A DNA stretch of 64,000 nucleotides. Source: Larix kaempferi (taxonomy: Eukaryota > Streptophyta > Pinopsida > Pinales > Pinaceae). The translations under genes and the position numbers were made by a program. Positions 34,375 through 45,730 of this stretch are shown one piece after another. Each line of letters begins with the position of its first letter. Within the stretch, counting starts at the first letter, position 1. The stretch spans positions 315,001-379,000 of the forward strand of contig BSBM01000823.1 in assembly GCA_027924585.1 (NCBI GenBank), given 5' to 3'. Below the pieces are notes generated by a model that saw nothing but the letters and a program-made list of their open reading frames with translations, had not been told where the DNA came from and did no database searches.

Positions 34375-36467
34375 CTGGAGAAATGGATGGCACCATGGTG
34401 TAGGGGCGATTTCTTGGTGTTGAGGAGGATTTGGTTGCTCGAAGACGCATTCGGGGGGTTGCATAGTGCATTCACGGGTTGGACAATGGGCTCACAGGTC
34501 TATTGAAAATGACAAACCCATGAACTCAATTTTTTTATAAAAAATAGAGGTGCACATGTGCCATTGATGCGTGCGCACTAGGGTATTTTTTAAGGATTAT
34601 AAAAGAATACTTAAGTATAGTATTCTAGGCGATTATTTTGGATTGAAAAAAAACACAAATATTGATTTGTAGGTGAATATTAAATATGAAACATACAATT
34701 TACTACTGAAACTTGTAATTTTTGGTGAATATTATGATAACAAAACATATTTTATGTAAATATAGGCAATATTAGAGACTAAAAATGACAAAATAGCAAA
34801 ATAATTTTTTGAAAAAATAGCCAATTGGAAAAATTTTGCCCCTAAAAATTTCCATGGTGCGCACCATTTTGTGCGTACGCGTCAAAAGCACATGCATGCC
34901 CCTTTTGTCCACGTGGGATGAACCATGTGGACGTTCGACATTGCCGAAGCAGCGACGCATCCGCATCGCTTTGTTTTTTCTGCTCACACGGTGCTGTTGT
35001 GGTCTTTTTGGGTACCAGCTTCGTGCAGGTACCCTTCCACTTTCATTAATCTTTTAACATTTATATAGTGTAAAATAATATAACATATAATAAAGGTATA
35101 TTATCCGAAGAGAAAAGTCCATCAGCTCGCAGAAAGTTGGTGAAAACATATCTTTTGAAACATTATGCTAATCTCCATTAAACTATTGGCTAATTGAATG
35201 AGATCTATATCATGGATAGCTGCAGATCCATTGATCTAATTTATAACAAAGGATGAATATCCAAATACCTACATCTCACTAATCCTCTGCCAACAATCTT
35301 GAAGTAAATGGAAAAGAGATTGCAGTTCAGCCCGATTATCCAATCCTGCTCTGACAGCCTGTTTACCATAAAAAGGGTAACCATTTGCCAAAAAGATTGC
35401 ATATAATTATAGTTTAAATAGTTTATGATGATAATTAACACCATCAACATTTAATAACAAACCATTCATTAATAAGAAATTATAATTATAATTACACACC
35501 ATTCCATTAGTACCAAGAAAACATAATTATAGTATAGAATTTGAGAAAAGAGATATTAAATATTTTGAAAAACATTTACACTTTTCGTTATCAAAATTGA
35601 AAAAAAAATAAAATTTAATATACTTTTAAAATTATAGAGAAGAATAGTTGCATTCAATTACTCAATGTTTAGTACCAAACTTCTATAACTTCTTTTATTT
35701 CTTAGGAAAATAAAATTAACCTGTATATTACTTTATTCATTGGTATATCTAATTTATTTTGTTTTATTTCTTTGGAAAGTTTACTTGCCACCTGATGCTT
35801 TTGTATTTAAAAAAAGCATGTAGCCACATTTATATATTTGAAAATAATGTGACATGCAACAAAGTATATTGTTTGAAGAGAAAAGGTACACTGGTGAATG
35901 GGTAACATATTGTTAAAAGGGCAATAAAGGCTCCTAATGTGAATATTTTATCCCCTAATGTGGTTCATATGGGACGGCACCACAAAGAAAAAAAAAAGTT
36001 ATAAGGAAATTCATCGATATGTCAAAATTGTATAACTTGGAAAGAGTCTAGAACATTATACCACTAACATAAATGTGAATCTTGGAAATCAAAAAATAAC
36101 CCAAATATTATTGGAATAGAGTATGTCAAGAGTGTAATTTTGGAAAAGTGAAACTCAAACCTCCATAACAACCAAACACAATAACATATAATTTACAAAA
36201 ACAAATTTGGCAAGAGTATATTTTTAAATACAACTTCGCCATAATTACCTATGGTGTTGAGAAAAGACGGTTATTAGAAATATGCCAATGATTTTATTGT
36301 AGCAACACTAAACAAACATGGATGTAAAAAATAAATTATGTTGAATGCCCTTTTGTTATAAAGTAATTGATGTGATATTCAATCCTACAAGACCTCCACT
36401 GGAAGTATGGCTCTAGTAAAATGTTGACATGTTCACCTCAATCTTATCTAAAAAGACATCTTTAGAA
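34375..36467. other. AT-rich unassigned DNA
   Basis: About 2.1 kb with no domain, LTR pair or RNA gene recognised. A GC-richer island with 'gtgcgtacgcg' and 'cacatgcatgc' lies at about 34855-35035. Confidence 0.5.
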
Positions 36468-36472
36468 GAAGA
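36468..36472. repeat. Target site duplication, left copy (GAAGA)
   Basis: GAAGA before the 5' LTR against TAAGA after the 3' LTR (50343-50347): four of five bases match, as expected for an older insertion. Confidence 0.55.
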
Positions 36473-38171
36473 TGTAGGGCCCAGGTTGAGATAAAGTTTT
36501 CGAAGCACCTTTTTTAGGCAAGCAGGGAAAGCTGAGCTGAGCGCAGCTCAGAAACACAATTTTGGCTAAGTATTGAGGATGCTGCGAAGTTGTGCATAGC
36601 ATCCAACTTTTGACCATAGTGGAGATGTGCGCAACATCAAAGTTTTGGCTGTGATGCAAAGACCAGTAATACGTTGAAGCAGTGCTGTGGGGTTAGGAGG
36701 CCATGTGTAGCCAGCAAAGCAGTGTGCTGGACACGTATCAAGTGTAGCTATCGGCTCAACCGGTAGCAACCATTTTTGGAAAGATATTTCAGAATTGCTG
36801 AGCGGCGAACGTAGGAAAAACAGGAAGGTGGCCACGCGTGGGTTGTTAAGGAAAGCAACATTTGGCATGCTTAGAAGGTAAAACCATTAGAGAGAAATGG
36901 TTCGGCAGAAGCATCTTGCAGGCACACATGCAACAGGAAGGCCGATAGCGACAAAATGAAGACGTGGAGATCCACCATGATCAAGCAGACGCTACCAGGA
37001 GCCAGCAAGCCGGTTTGGAAAACTGGCACAGTTTTGGAAAGCCTTAGGGTTTTTTGTTTTAGGTCTTCGACATTGTACAGACATGACCTTCAGGCATGAT
37101 CTATTTAAGAAGAAATTTTGTATGGGATGGGGGTTGGCTTTGTGGGTTGTTCTCTTTTTGAGTTGTTGTTCTTTTATTGTTGCTGAGAATTTGAGAAGAT
37201 AACCCTTTTGTATTGTAAAATCTCTCTGAGCTGAGAAGATTGTAAAGGCTCTGCAGTTGTGTGCACAGAGACCTAGCCGAGAGAAAGAAGAGTCTGCAGC
37301 TGAGTCCGCAGACTAAGAATGGTTTCCCCATCCCTTTTGAAAGAGATATATTACCAACCGTTCTTGTGGACATAGATTTCCATCTGGGGAAGTGAACCAC
37401 GTTAAATCTTATGTTATGTGATGATGTTTATGGATGAATGACTTTCTATATTTTCTGTAGAATGAATGCTTGAATGTTTATTTGCATGCTGTAATAGGAG
37501 AACTTTGATATGCATTTACCAATAGGAGAAGTTTGGGAATGATATGCTAGGTTCCATGGAAGCAGATGAATGGAAAACATTTCAATTCTATGTTAAGTTT
37601 GTGAATCAGTCTTTTAAGTTTAATTACTTTCTTAAACACAATGAAGGAAAGCAACACAGTTAATCATGTTTATCATTTCGGTTCACATTGTAATAATCCA
37701 AGTTCTAGAATGAACGCTAGAAAGATAACCAGCAAGTGCCTGAATGAATGGATGAGTGATATTCATTTCAGTGCCTTAACGTTTCCGAGATCTTCCAAGT
37801 AGAGGATAAGTGTGGGTGACTCGCAGTTACAGAAGAAGATTCACAGCAGTAAGAAACCCTTGGTGTGGCCCGCAGTGTTTCCTGCACCATGCAGTACTGC
37901 TCGTAGCATAGATCCTGCTGCGTACTACATCACTCTACCCGCAGTGCCATCCTTCTGTCCTGCGCTGCCCAGCTTGTTCTTATAAACAACTCATCATTTA
38001 CTGTGGAAACCTGATTCCACAATACCCCATAAAGATACACCTCGGGTGAGACCTCAACCTGCTCGTAGGTTGTTGTCGAAAGGGTCGGTGTGAAGGGGTT
38101 TTGTTGGTCAAAGGGAGAATCGCAAAGAACTTGGGTCTAATTGGAAACCTCTAGGTCAGTTTAAGCCAACA
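36473..38171 (+). repeat. 5' LTR (1699 bp) of the Ty3/Tat element
   Basis: Starts TGTAGGGCCC and ends AGCCAACA. It is collinear with 48641-50342 throughout. A TATTTAA box lies at 37102-37108, giving U3 of about 650 bp and R/U5 of about 1 kb. Differences from the 3' copy are many and mainly transitions at CG and CHG sites. Confidence 0.95.
37102..37108 (+). promoter_or_regulatory. Probable TATA box of the Ty3/Tat LTR
   Basis: TATTTAA in 'gatctatttaagaag'. The same site in the 3' LTR reads 'ctatttcata', so the box is damaged there. Confidence 0.45.
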
Positions 38172-38173
38172 AA

Positions 38174-38345
38174 TGGTTCCGTTGCCGCACTAAAATCCAT
38201 GATGAGTTGAAATGGTTCCGTTACCATGCTAGAATCCATGATGAGTTGAAATGGTTTCGTTGCTACGCTAGAATCCATGATGAGTTGAAATGGTTCTGTT
38301 GCCGTGCTAGAATCCATGATGAGTTGAAATGGTTCCGTTGAGTTG
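38174..38345 (+). repeat. Primer binding site repeated in tandem (39-bp unit, five PBS-like copies)
   Basis: TGGTTCCGTTGCC, which resembles the Asp-tRNA-type PBS of plant Ty3 elements, starts two bases after the LTR at 38174. It recurs at 38213, 38252, 38291 and 38330, exactly 39 bp apart, with small changes (for example TGGTTTCGTTGCT). Each of the first four is followed by 'agaatccatgatgagttgaaa' or a one-base variant. Only the first copy is next to the LTR, where minus-strand synthesis should start. Confidence 0.9.
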
Positions 38346-38353
38346 CAATCACG

Positions 38354-38850
38354 ATGTGTGAAGAAGAATATCAGTTCCCTGAAGGATCTAACTATTGGCA
38401 TCCTAAAAAGACAGAAATCCAAGCTTGGTGGGAGACCATAAGCGATTTTAACAGACAAGAAAATAGACATCCGTGTCTAAGTGACAAACAGTGGTCGGAT
38501 AGATATATGTTGGATGACATTCACGAGATCTTTTGGGCATTGTTTCCAAATGAGCTGCATGTGTGGATCTCGTGGCTCGCAGAGAAGAAAAACTGTTTCC
38601 AAGGAGGAGTTCCTACGGAGTGGACTCCCGAGCTCACAGCATAGCTCAAAGCATTAGATAGCCCATTGTCACACGTAGTTGATTATTGGGTCGATCATAT
38701 GCTAGAAGGCTTTGTAACAAAATTTGTTGTAGACACACTCAAATCCTATAGCCAAGCATAAGCACATTTTTTCGGAGGATTCCAAGGTAAGTTTCTAAAC
38801 AATCTCAGTCTATACATTAAGATGCTGTTAGCTGAGAAAGGTGTTCTAAG
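38354..38850 (+). pseudogene. N-terminal gag region, frame 2
   Basis: ATG 38354 opens 96 codons (MCEEEYQFPEGSNYWHPKKT...), broken by TAG at 38642 and continuing (LKALDSPLSHVVDYWVDHML) to a TAA near 38759, then FFGGFQGKFLNN. It lies right after the PBS array, where gag should begin, and is Trp-rich and partly helical. Gag then resumes in frame 3 from about 38960, so a frameshift lies between. No domain name can be given. Confidence 0.5.
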
Positions 38851-38959
38851 AATGCAGTAATATGCTTGAAGTTTGTCATGATAAATAGTACATATATTGA
38901 TTCTGACGAAGAGACACATACTCTTGGAAGTAGTAAGAGATCCCTAAACTTCATATAGA

Positions 38960-40763
38960 TAATGCGATTCCCTGCGATCTTGATAGCGAAGTTGCACAAT
39001 CATTTACCCATGAGAATCCACTGGCTGCAAAAACCATGCCACCCTTATCGCAGAACCCACCTGCTATGCAGCCCACCCCGCAGAAGACTTAGCCTAGTCC
39101 ATCTCTCCCAATAGTCCCATTTGTATTTACTGCGCAGATCCCTTTACAGCAGCCACACACTAATCCCGACACCCCACCACCTAGTAGCACAATGGAAAAA
39201 ACTGATATGAAACTACCAATATTCAGAGGAACTGGCCTAGAAGACCCTGATCAGCATTGGTTCCTTTGTGAAGCCATATGGAGTGTAAGACAAATCCAGG
39301 ATGATGCTGTGAAACAAGCACAGCTCATCACCACCTTCAGGGATAGAGCGCTACATTGGTTTATGAAATACTCTACCGTACAGCCGAGAACCCTCGCAGA
39401 AATTAAAGTTGTGCTGGTGGCAAAGTTCAAGAAACCTAAGTCTGAGTCTCAGTGTATAACTGAGTTGAAGGAAATAAAGTAGAGACCAACTGAAACGGTC
39501 TGGGAATTTGATCAGAAATTTTAGACCCTACTAGACCAAGTAAGTTTTGTTATACCACTAGAACAACGTAAAGAATGGTTCATTGCTGCATTGTTACCCC
39601 ATATCAGATTACCATTGATGCAGCAGAAGGTTCTATCCCAGGCAGAGGCTTTGGAAATTGCGATGAAGCTGGAAGCTTCGCTAATTGGCGATACTAGTTC
39701 TGGGATGTCTTAGATCCAGAACCAGCTAACCACCCTCACACTTGAACTGCAAAGTATGAAAAATGATAAAGAACAAAGATATGAACCTAGATAGGAGATC
39801 TGGTGTACAAGTTGTAAAGGAGAAGGTCATGACCACAAGCATTTCCCTCTATTGCGCAACTATATTAACAGTGGTGCGCCTAACCCATTAAATCAGAATC
39901 AGGCCCCATGGTGTGAAATTTGTGGAACCACAGGACATAGACCTAAAGACTGTTACCTAATCCAGAAATATGTGAAAACTCCTAAGAATTTATACTGCAA
40001 TTTTTGTAAATCAGTTGGACATGATGAATCCAACTGTCGTGCATATGAATTAATGAATGAAAGAAAAAGGGATACGGACTCAATGCGAGGCGCTGGCTTG
40101 TACCACGTATAAGAAGATACACAGCCAAAACAAGAAAATACACAATATGACCAAGGAGAATACAGAGGTTGTGGTGGTGGATACCGCGGCAGAGGAAGAA
40201 ATGTTGGTCTGGCACAAGGAAGAGGCCACGGCCAAGTCATTTGTTATAATTGTGGCCAACCCGGGCATATGTCTAGAGATTGTGTTAACCCATGCACTAT
40301 GTGCAACTATTGTAAATCGTTTGAGCATGTCATTGAAGATTGCCCAGTATTAGAGGTGGAAATGCAGAAGAGAAGACGAACATAGGCTCCGAATCCAAAT
40401 GTCTAGTGGATCGCAGTAGAGAATAGACCAGTGGATCCAAGCATTAATGTGGTCATGAGCAGTGGCACTGAGACAGGCCGCGACAGAGGAGCAGAAGCTT
40501 CAACATCAAGGGAAGCACATATGAAGAAGGATCCCCTTGAAACAGTATGGATAAGGAAATCTCCAAGAAAAGCACCCCCTCTTAACCTACAGAAGAACAA
40601 GGAGATATTCATTGACGCATGGGATACCTTTAGAGAACCAATAGATAAGTCATCAAGGATCCTGCTGTGTAGTGAAACACCGCATGTTGAAGACATACCG
40701 GCCCCATATGGTAAAACAAGTACTGCAACAGATGTCTGTACTTCTGTTGCGCAGTTCTTGTGA
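38960..40763 (+). pseudogene. gag: capsid-like domain and zinc knuckles
   Basis: Frame 3. A Pro-rich linker is followed by MKLPIFRGTGLEDPDQHWF (about 39207), the opening of the plant Retrotrans_gag domain, with RDRALHWFMKYS and KVVLVAKFKKPKSESQC further on. Zinc knuckles follow: a degenerate CTSCKGEGHDHKHF lacking the last Cys, then CEICGTTGHRPKDC, CNFCKSVGHDESNC, CYNCGQPGHMSRDC and CNYCKSFEHVIEDC. A Gly/Arg-rich stretch, GGGYRGRGRNVGLAQGRGHG, sits between the pairs. In-frame stops include TAGs at 39480, 39522, 39708 and 39792 and a TAA at 40110. The protein would form the particle and bind the RNA. Confidence 0.9.
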
Positions 40764-40929
40764 AGCTGCATGAAGTTACTAAAAAGTGAAAAAGCCATAG
40801 TAGAGCTCTAGAAGCTTATCAGCTAGTATGAACCTCAGATTGCAAGAGAGACTCCAAATAGCGTTGTACATGATATAAGGAAGCACAAAAGAACAGGCTG
40901 AGAGATGAGGCTTACTAGGCAGATAGTAG

Positions 40930-41340
40930 ATTTTTAAATGGATGAAGTCATCCTTGATCTGGGATCATAAGTGAATGTCTTGACGAATCATACATGGCAG
41001 TAGATGGGTCGACCAAAGTTTCTTTGGTCACCTATCCAGTTACGAATGGCTAATCAGGAGAAGGTCATACCTTTTGGCCGCTTAGCTAATGTAGTAGTTG
41101 ACATCGACGGAGTACAGAGTCATGCAGACTTCAAGGTTATTTAAATTTTGGATGATAGTCAACCTTTTCCAGCAATATTGGGAATTGATTGGGCTATGGA
41201 TAACTTGGCTATCATAAACTTGAAGACAAAGAAGATGATCTTTGAAGGGAAGCATCTTAGGTTCATCGCACCATTGGATCCTAAAGATGGTGATAGATAC
41301 AATGAGCTGATTTAGGAGGAATCCCAAGCTCAAGATTTAG
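40930..41340 (+). pseudogene. Aspartic protease domain of the Ty3/Tat polyprotein
   Basis: Frame 3 shows MDEVILDLGS at the active-site position, then WSPIQLRMANQEKVIPFGRL, then DDSQPFPAILGIDWAMDNLA, the typical C-terminal LG.DW block. DLGS replaces the usual D(T/S)GA; I recall this as normal in this branch. Stops interrupt it: TAA before the Met, TAA after DLGS, TAG after WQ, TAA in KVI*ILDD and TAG near 41314. It would process the polyprotein. Confidence 0.75.
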
Positions 41341-41459
41341 ACCGACTATACCAACTGACTGCGAACAAGGAAGACTACATTAATCCTACTGCGGATGGTA
41401 CGCTCAGCTGACGATGTGACACTTCTTGTATTTCTGACTCGGATACAGGATTGGAGAAT

Positions 41460-42055
41460 TAGCAAAGCCGCATGCATGAAGTATCAACAAGAAGATGTGC
41501 GCAGGTTACAAAATCACTGCGCTGCATCAAAAAAGAGGTGAGTCCTATTCCCACATATGATGGTTCTGCTAATGTTTACAGTTTCATAAGGGAATATACT
41601 GCAGCTATACAAGATGAGCATAGACTACCAGCTTTAGATATAGCATTACACGATACACCTGCCAGATGGTGGAATGCACATAAGAAAACATTGACCACTT
41701 GGAATCAATGCAGAACTAAGATGCAGATTCGGTTCACCGAAAAGGTTACTTTACCCTTTGAAAAGTATAATGGACAGATAGACCCTAGTCAACACATTGA
41801 AATTTGTTCAAAGGCATGGGTGGAAAGACCACTTATAGAATGGGTACATTTATTTGTACATACATTGGATGTGGGTATCCCAGAGAAATGGTACCTCGAC
41901 CTAGAGTTGTGCAGTGAACTCACTGATTGGGAGCTGCTCGCTGTGAACTTCTGGAAGGACTTCAGTTTTGAAGACAAGAATCCATTAATCCATGAAGCAT
42001 TATAGATAATCAAGAAGCGCATATTCCAGGATGACTATCCTCATCAAAACATAAC
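41460..42055 (+). pseudogene. Second gag-like domain between protease and RT
   Basis: The 177-codon open stretch includes SPIPTYDGSANVYSFIREYT, LHDTPARWWNAHKKT, MQIRFTEKV, EWVHLFVHTLDVGIPEKWY and LAVNFWKDFSFED, ending at a TAG (42003). The pattern of an opening Y.G....F, an ARWW block, an IRF block and an F.HTL...P..WY block resembles the Retrotrans_gag fold, separate from the gag at 39200. Its role is unknown. It is in frame with the protease upstream and RT downstream. Confidence 0.55.
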
Positions 42056-42056
42056 A

Positions 42057-43860
42057 TTGCAGGAGTTTTTTGGGACAGAGTGCATTCCCGTGCACCTACA
42101 GTCAAAATGGAAGGAATATGAAGAGCACGTGATCGAGTGTTACAACTTAGCTGAAGGTACCAATGACACTAATGAAGATGATAAGGAGGACCCACATAAC
42201 ATAAATATACCAGAGTCAGAAGGATCACGTGAGGTAGAAGGACCTCTGTTGGAAATCCCAAATATGACTGGACGAGTAAAAACACAAAAAGTGAACATTG
42301 GCATAGACAAAGAGCCGAAGTTCGCATCAATAGGAGATTATTGGGATGATCAGACTATTACCGAGATCGCAGATACCTTACATGAGTATCAGGAACTGTT
42401 TCCAACAAAATTTACAGAAATGAAAGGAATTTTGGGAGACCCAAGGGTCATGAAAATACCTTTAAAACCAGGTGCTAAGCCTGTCAAGCAAAGGCCATAC
42501 AGATTGAATATGTGCTATAAGGAAAAAGTCCACGCAGAGCTAGATAAGATGCTAGAAGCAGGAATCATTGAACCAGTCAAAGAATCCGAATGGATTATCC
42601 CCATGGTTGTTCAAGACAAGAAAGAAAAAAGCGAGATCAGGATTTGTGTGGATCTCAGAAAGATGAATGATGCTTCCATGCATGACCCATTTCCCACTCC
42701 ATTCACAGACAAAGTGCTTGATAACGTTGGAGGAAATGAGGCATATTCTTTCACTAATGGTTTCTCTGGTTATCATCAGATCAAGATTGATCCTACGGAT
42801 AGGCATAAGATGACATTTGCTACAGAATGGGGGTCATTCCAGTACATTGTCATGCCTTTTGGGTTGAAGAACGCACCTGCCATATTCTCTAGAGTCGTCG
42901 TCGTAGCATTTAAAGATGTTATGCACAAGTTTTTAGAAGCGTATTTTGATGATTGGACTGTATTTGGTCTATTGAAAAATCATTGTGCGAATATCCGCAT
43001 GATGCTCGAGAAGTGTCGATAGCATCAAATATCCTTGAATTTGAAAAAGTGTATTTTCTGTGTGCCCTATGGAATCTTACTTGGCCACATTGTCTGTAAG
43101 CAAGGACTGATGGTAGACCCTGTGAAGATTGCAGTTATTGCAAACTTACCAACACCAAATTCAGTCAAGATGTTGCGATCTACATTAGGCCATACTAGAT
43201 ATTACAGTAAATTTATAAAGGGTTATGCATAGATAACTACAACAATGGAGAAGCTGCTGAAGAGAGACGCACCGTTCATTTGGAATGCAGAATGCGAATG
43301 GGATTTTGACACATTAAAAGAAAAGATGGTCACTGCGCCTATTCTAGTCTTTCCAGACTGGACGAAGCCATTCCATGTCCATATTGACGCATCATGTATT
43401 GCCCTAGGGATCGTGTTCGCTCAGCCAGGAGAGGGAGGTATTGACCACCCTATTGAATTTTCTAGCAGAAAGCTTTCAACAGCAAAGAAGAACTATACTA
43501 CTACTGAGAGGGAAGGCCTTGCAATGGTATATGCCCTACAGAAATTTAGACACTACTTGCTAGGATCGGACTTCCTTATGTTTACTGACCATTCTGCATT
43601 GAAATATTTGGTCAACAAGCCAGTGTTAGGGGGATGCATATGCCGATGGCTATTGCTATTGCAGGAATATGACTTTGAAATTATTGTCAAGCTAGGTAGA
43701 CTGAACTTGGGACCTGATCATCTGTCAAGGATCGAGTCAGGAGAGGAGCCGACGAATATTGAAGACAGTCTTCCTGATGCACAGTTATTTAGTATACAGG
43801 TTGCCGATGATTATTACAAGTACATCATTGACTTCCTAACCACAGGGTTGGCACCTTAGG
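42057..43860 (+). pseudogene. Reverse transcriptase and RNase H
   Basis: Frame 3. After an acidic linker the RT runs from KPGAKPVKQRPYRLN through ICVDLRKMND, FSGYHQIKIDPTDRHKMTF, VMPFGLKNAP and the catalytic YFDD (42942-42953), then LGHIVCKQGL and LGHTRYYSKFIKGYA. The metal-binding Asp residues are present. RNase H follows: PFHVHIDASCIALG, FSSRKLSTAKKNYTTTEREGLAMVYALQKFRHYL and FTDHSALKYL, ending LGPDHLSRIESGEEP. Only three TAGs break 600 codons (43020, 43230, 43857), the best-preserved part of the element. It would copy the RNA into DNA and remove the RNA strand. Confidence 0.95.
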
Positions 43861-45074
43861 AATTCTCGGTCCAGCAAAAAAAATAGTTAGTGGTCCACGC
43901 TACGGACTTCACTATAATTGCAGGACAGTTATACAAAGTCGGGCTGGATGAAGTCTTGCACAAGTGCGTACTCGATCATGAGAAGCCATTTATTCTAGCC
44001 GATGCACACTCAGGAATCGCGGGAGGTCACTATACAGAAAGGGCTACTCCATAGAAGATATTGCGCCTAGGGCTATGGTGGCCTACACTCCATAAAGATG
44101 CCAAAAAACATTGCAGTAACTGTGATGTCTGTCAGAGGACAGGAAAACCATCACGCCGAGATGAGATTCCATTGAATCCACAATTGACACTACAACCATT
44201 TGAAAAATGGGCAAAAGACTTTGTGGGTCCCATAAACCCACCAGGAAAAAGAACGAGTGCAAGGTATATTATTACTGCTATGGATTACCTCACCAGATGG
44301 GCAGAAGCAAAACCAGTTAAGGACTGCAGCGCTAGTACTGGTGCGCAGTTTATTTTTGAAGAAATACTCACCAGATTTGGCTGTCTGAAGATTTTGATGA
44401 GTGACCAAGGTACTCACTTTTTGAATAAGACGATTGAGGTGTTTACAGAGGATTTCCACATTCATCAGCAACGTAGTACTCCATATCATCCATAGGCGAA
44501 TGGTACTATAGAGGCTTTCAATAAAATATTGGAGAACGCACTCACTAAGGTGTGCAATGTAAATAGAGATGATTGGGACCTGCGTGTCTCATCTGTGCTA
44601 TGGGCATACAGGACCACATGGAATAAATTGACAAGACAGACACCCTTTCAGTTGGTTTATGGGTAGGAGGCTATAATGCCTAAGCAATATATTGTCCCTA
44701 GTTTGAGAATCACTGCATTTATAGGGATCGCAGACTGAGAATCTCTAGAAGAAATATTACTACATTTACTGGGCTTGGAGGAAGATCGCTTCATCGTAGG
44801 CTTCAACCAACAAGCTTAGAAGGACCGTGAGAAAGCATGGCATGATCGCCATATAAAGAAAAAGTGTTTTTAGGTAGGTGATCTAGTCCTCTTGTATGAT
44901 AGCAAATCCATGAAATTCCTTGGTAAATTTAAGATGCATTGGCTTAGCCCATACACTGTGATACATGTTACTAACACTGGTGCAGTCCAGTTAGCCAATT
45001 TAGTTGGTGATACCTTGCCAACTTTGATAAATGGAAGCAGGCTAAAGCTATACCATGATAGCACTGCTTCGTAA
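43861..45074 (+). pseudogene. Integrase
   Basis: Frame 3. The HHCC zinc domain has H and H in ADAHSGIAGGHY and CNCDVC-type cysteines in [12 protein letters not shown]. The core shows [23 protein letters not shown] (first Asp), [10 protein letters not shown] (second Asp) and the Glu in [10 protein letters not shown]. The C-terminal part has AWHDRHIKKKCF, VGDLVLLYDSK and LSPYTVIHV, ending TAA at 45072. TAGs occur in KK*LVV, ATP*KIL, YHP*ANG (a nearly invariant Gln), VYG*EAI, QQA*KDR and KCF*VGD, and TGA in IAD*ESL. No chromodomain is seen, consistent with Tat. Confidence 0.93.
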
Positions 45075-45730
45075 AACCCTGAATAACGAACAAAGAAAGG
45101 AAATTCTAAGTGTCAAGTACAGTTGAATGTGGACACTAGAAATGTAAGGAGTCTGTACATGTATGATAAAAGGAAGAAGGTAAGATAAGAAGAATGATCT
45201 ATGTACCACGCAACACTGTTGAAGCTGTGCGGAAAGGGAAAAAAAAAAAAAGAAGAAGAAGAAAAATATATATGTATAGTGGAATCCGTGCAGCTTGAAA
45301 TTTTTGGCACTGCGAAGTAACCACGCAGCTCGAAATATTTGGCACTGTGAAGTAGCTGCGCAAGGTTGCAGATGGCTTGCCACGTAGTTCGGTGCAGCAC
45401 TCAGAGAAAAATAGTCGTTGCATGGCTTTTCAGAAAATAGTCGTTAGATGACTGTTGTAGCAACCGCTTCAGCATTTAAAGAAAAGATAGCCGTTCTGAG
45501 CACACTGACGACAGAAAAGACCGAAGGATTCGATCAAATTCGCCAACGGACACCACACTAAATGCTTATCTAGCCGTTGAAGGGCGTGGGAGAGGGTCTA
45601 CTGCGCCTATAAATAACACCATTGGGAGACTTGCGGGCGTTACCAAGCACTTAGAATTTTCTTGCGATTAACCTCTCTGAGCTAGTAGCCATCTATATTA
45701 TGTTTTCCTTAGCCGCTACCTCATTTATGA
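45075..45730 (+). other. Spacer between integrase and accessory ORF, with TATA box
   Basis: Holds a purine run (45237-45267), a short duplication of about 45 bp ('gcagct(t/c)gaaat.tttggcact' at about 45288 and 45333), and TATAAATA at 45608-45615. That TATA box lies 116 bp before the accessory ATG, in a more GC-rich setting than its surroundings. Confidence 0.6.
45608..45615 (+). promoter_or_regulatory. Putative internal promoter of the accessory ORF
   Basis: TATAAATA in 'gcgcctataaataacacc', well placed for a transcript that starts near 45640 and has a leader of about 90 nt before ATG 45731. Confidence 0.5.

Noticed and set aside
36566-37400. Minus-strand frames within the 5' LTR (repeated at 48346-49571 in the 3' LTR)
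   Set aside because: Present in both LTRs only through LTR identity; they are interrupted differently and carry no domain.
38156-38470. Minus-strand frame with a 13-residue repeat over the PBS array
   Set aside because: The 39-bp unit is divisible by three, so the opposite strand stays open by chance; it overlaps the LTR end and PBS.
45048-45423. Three overlapping minus-strand frames opposite the integrase-accessory spacer
   Set aside because: They are shadows of the purine-rich spacer (poly-Phe/Ser on the reverse strand), with no motif.
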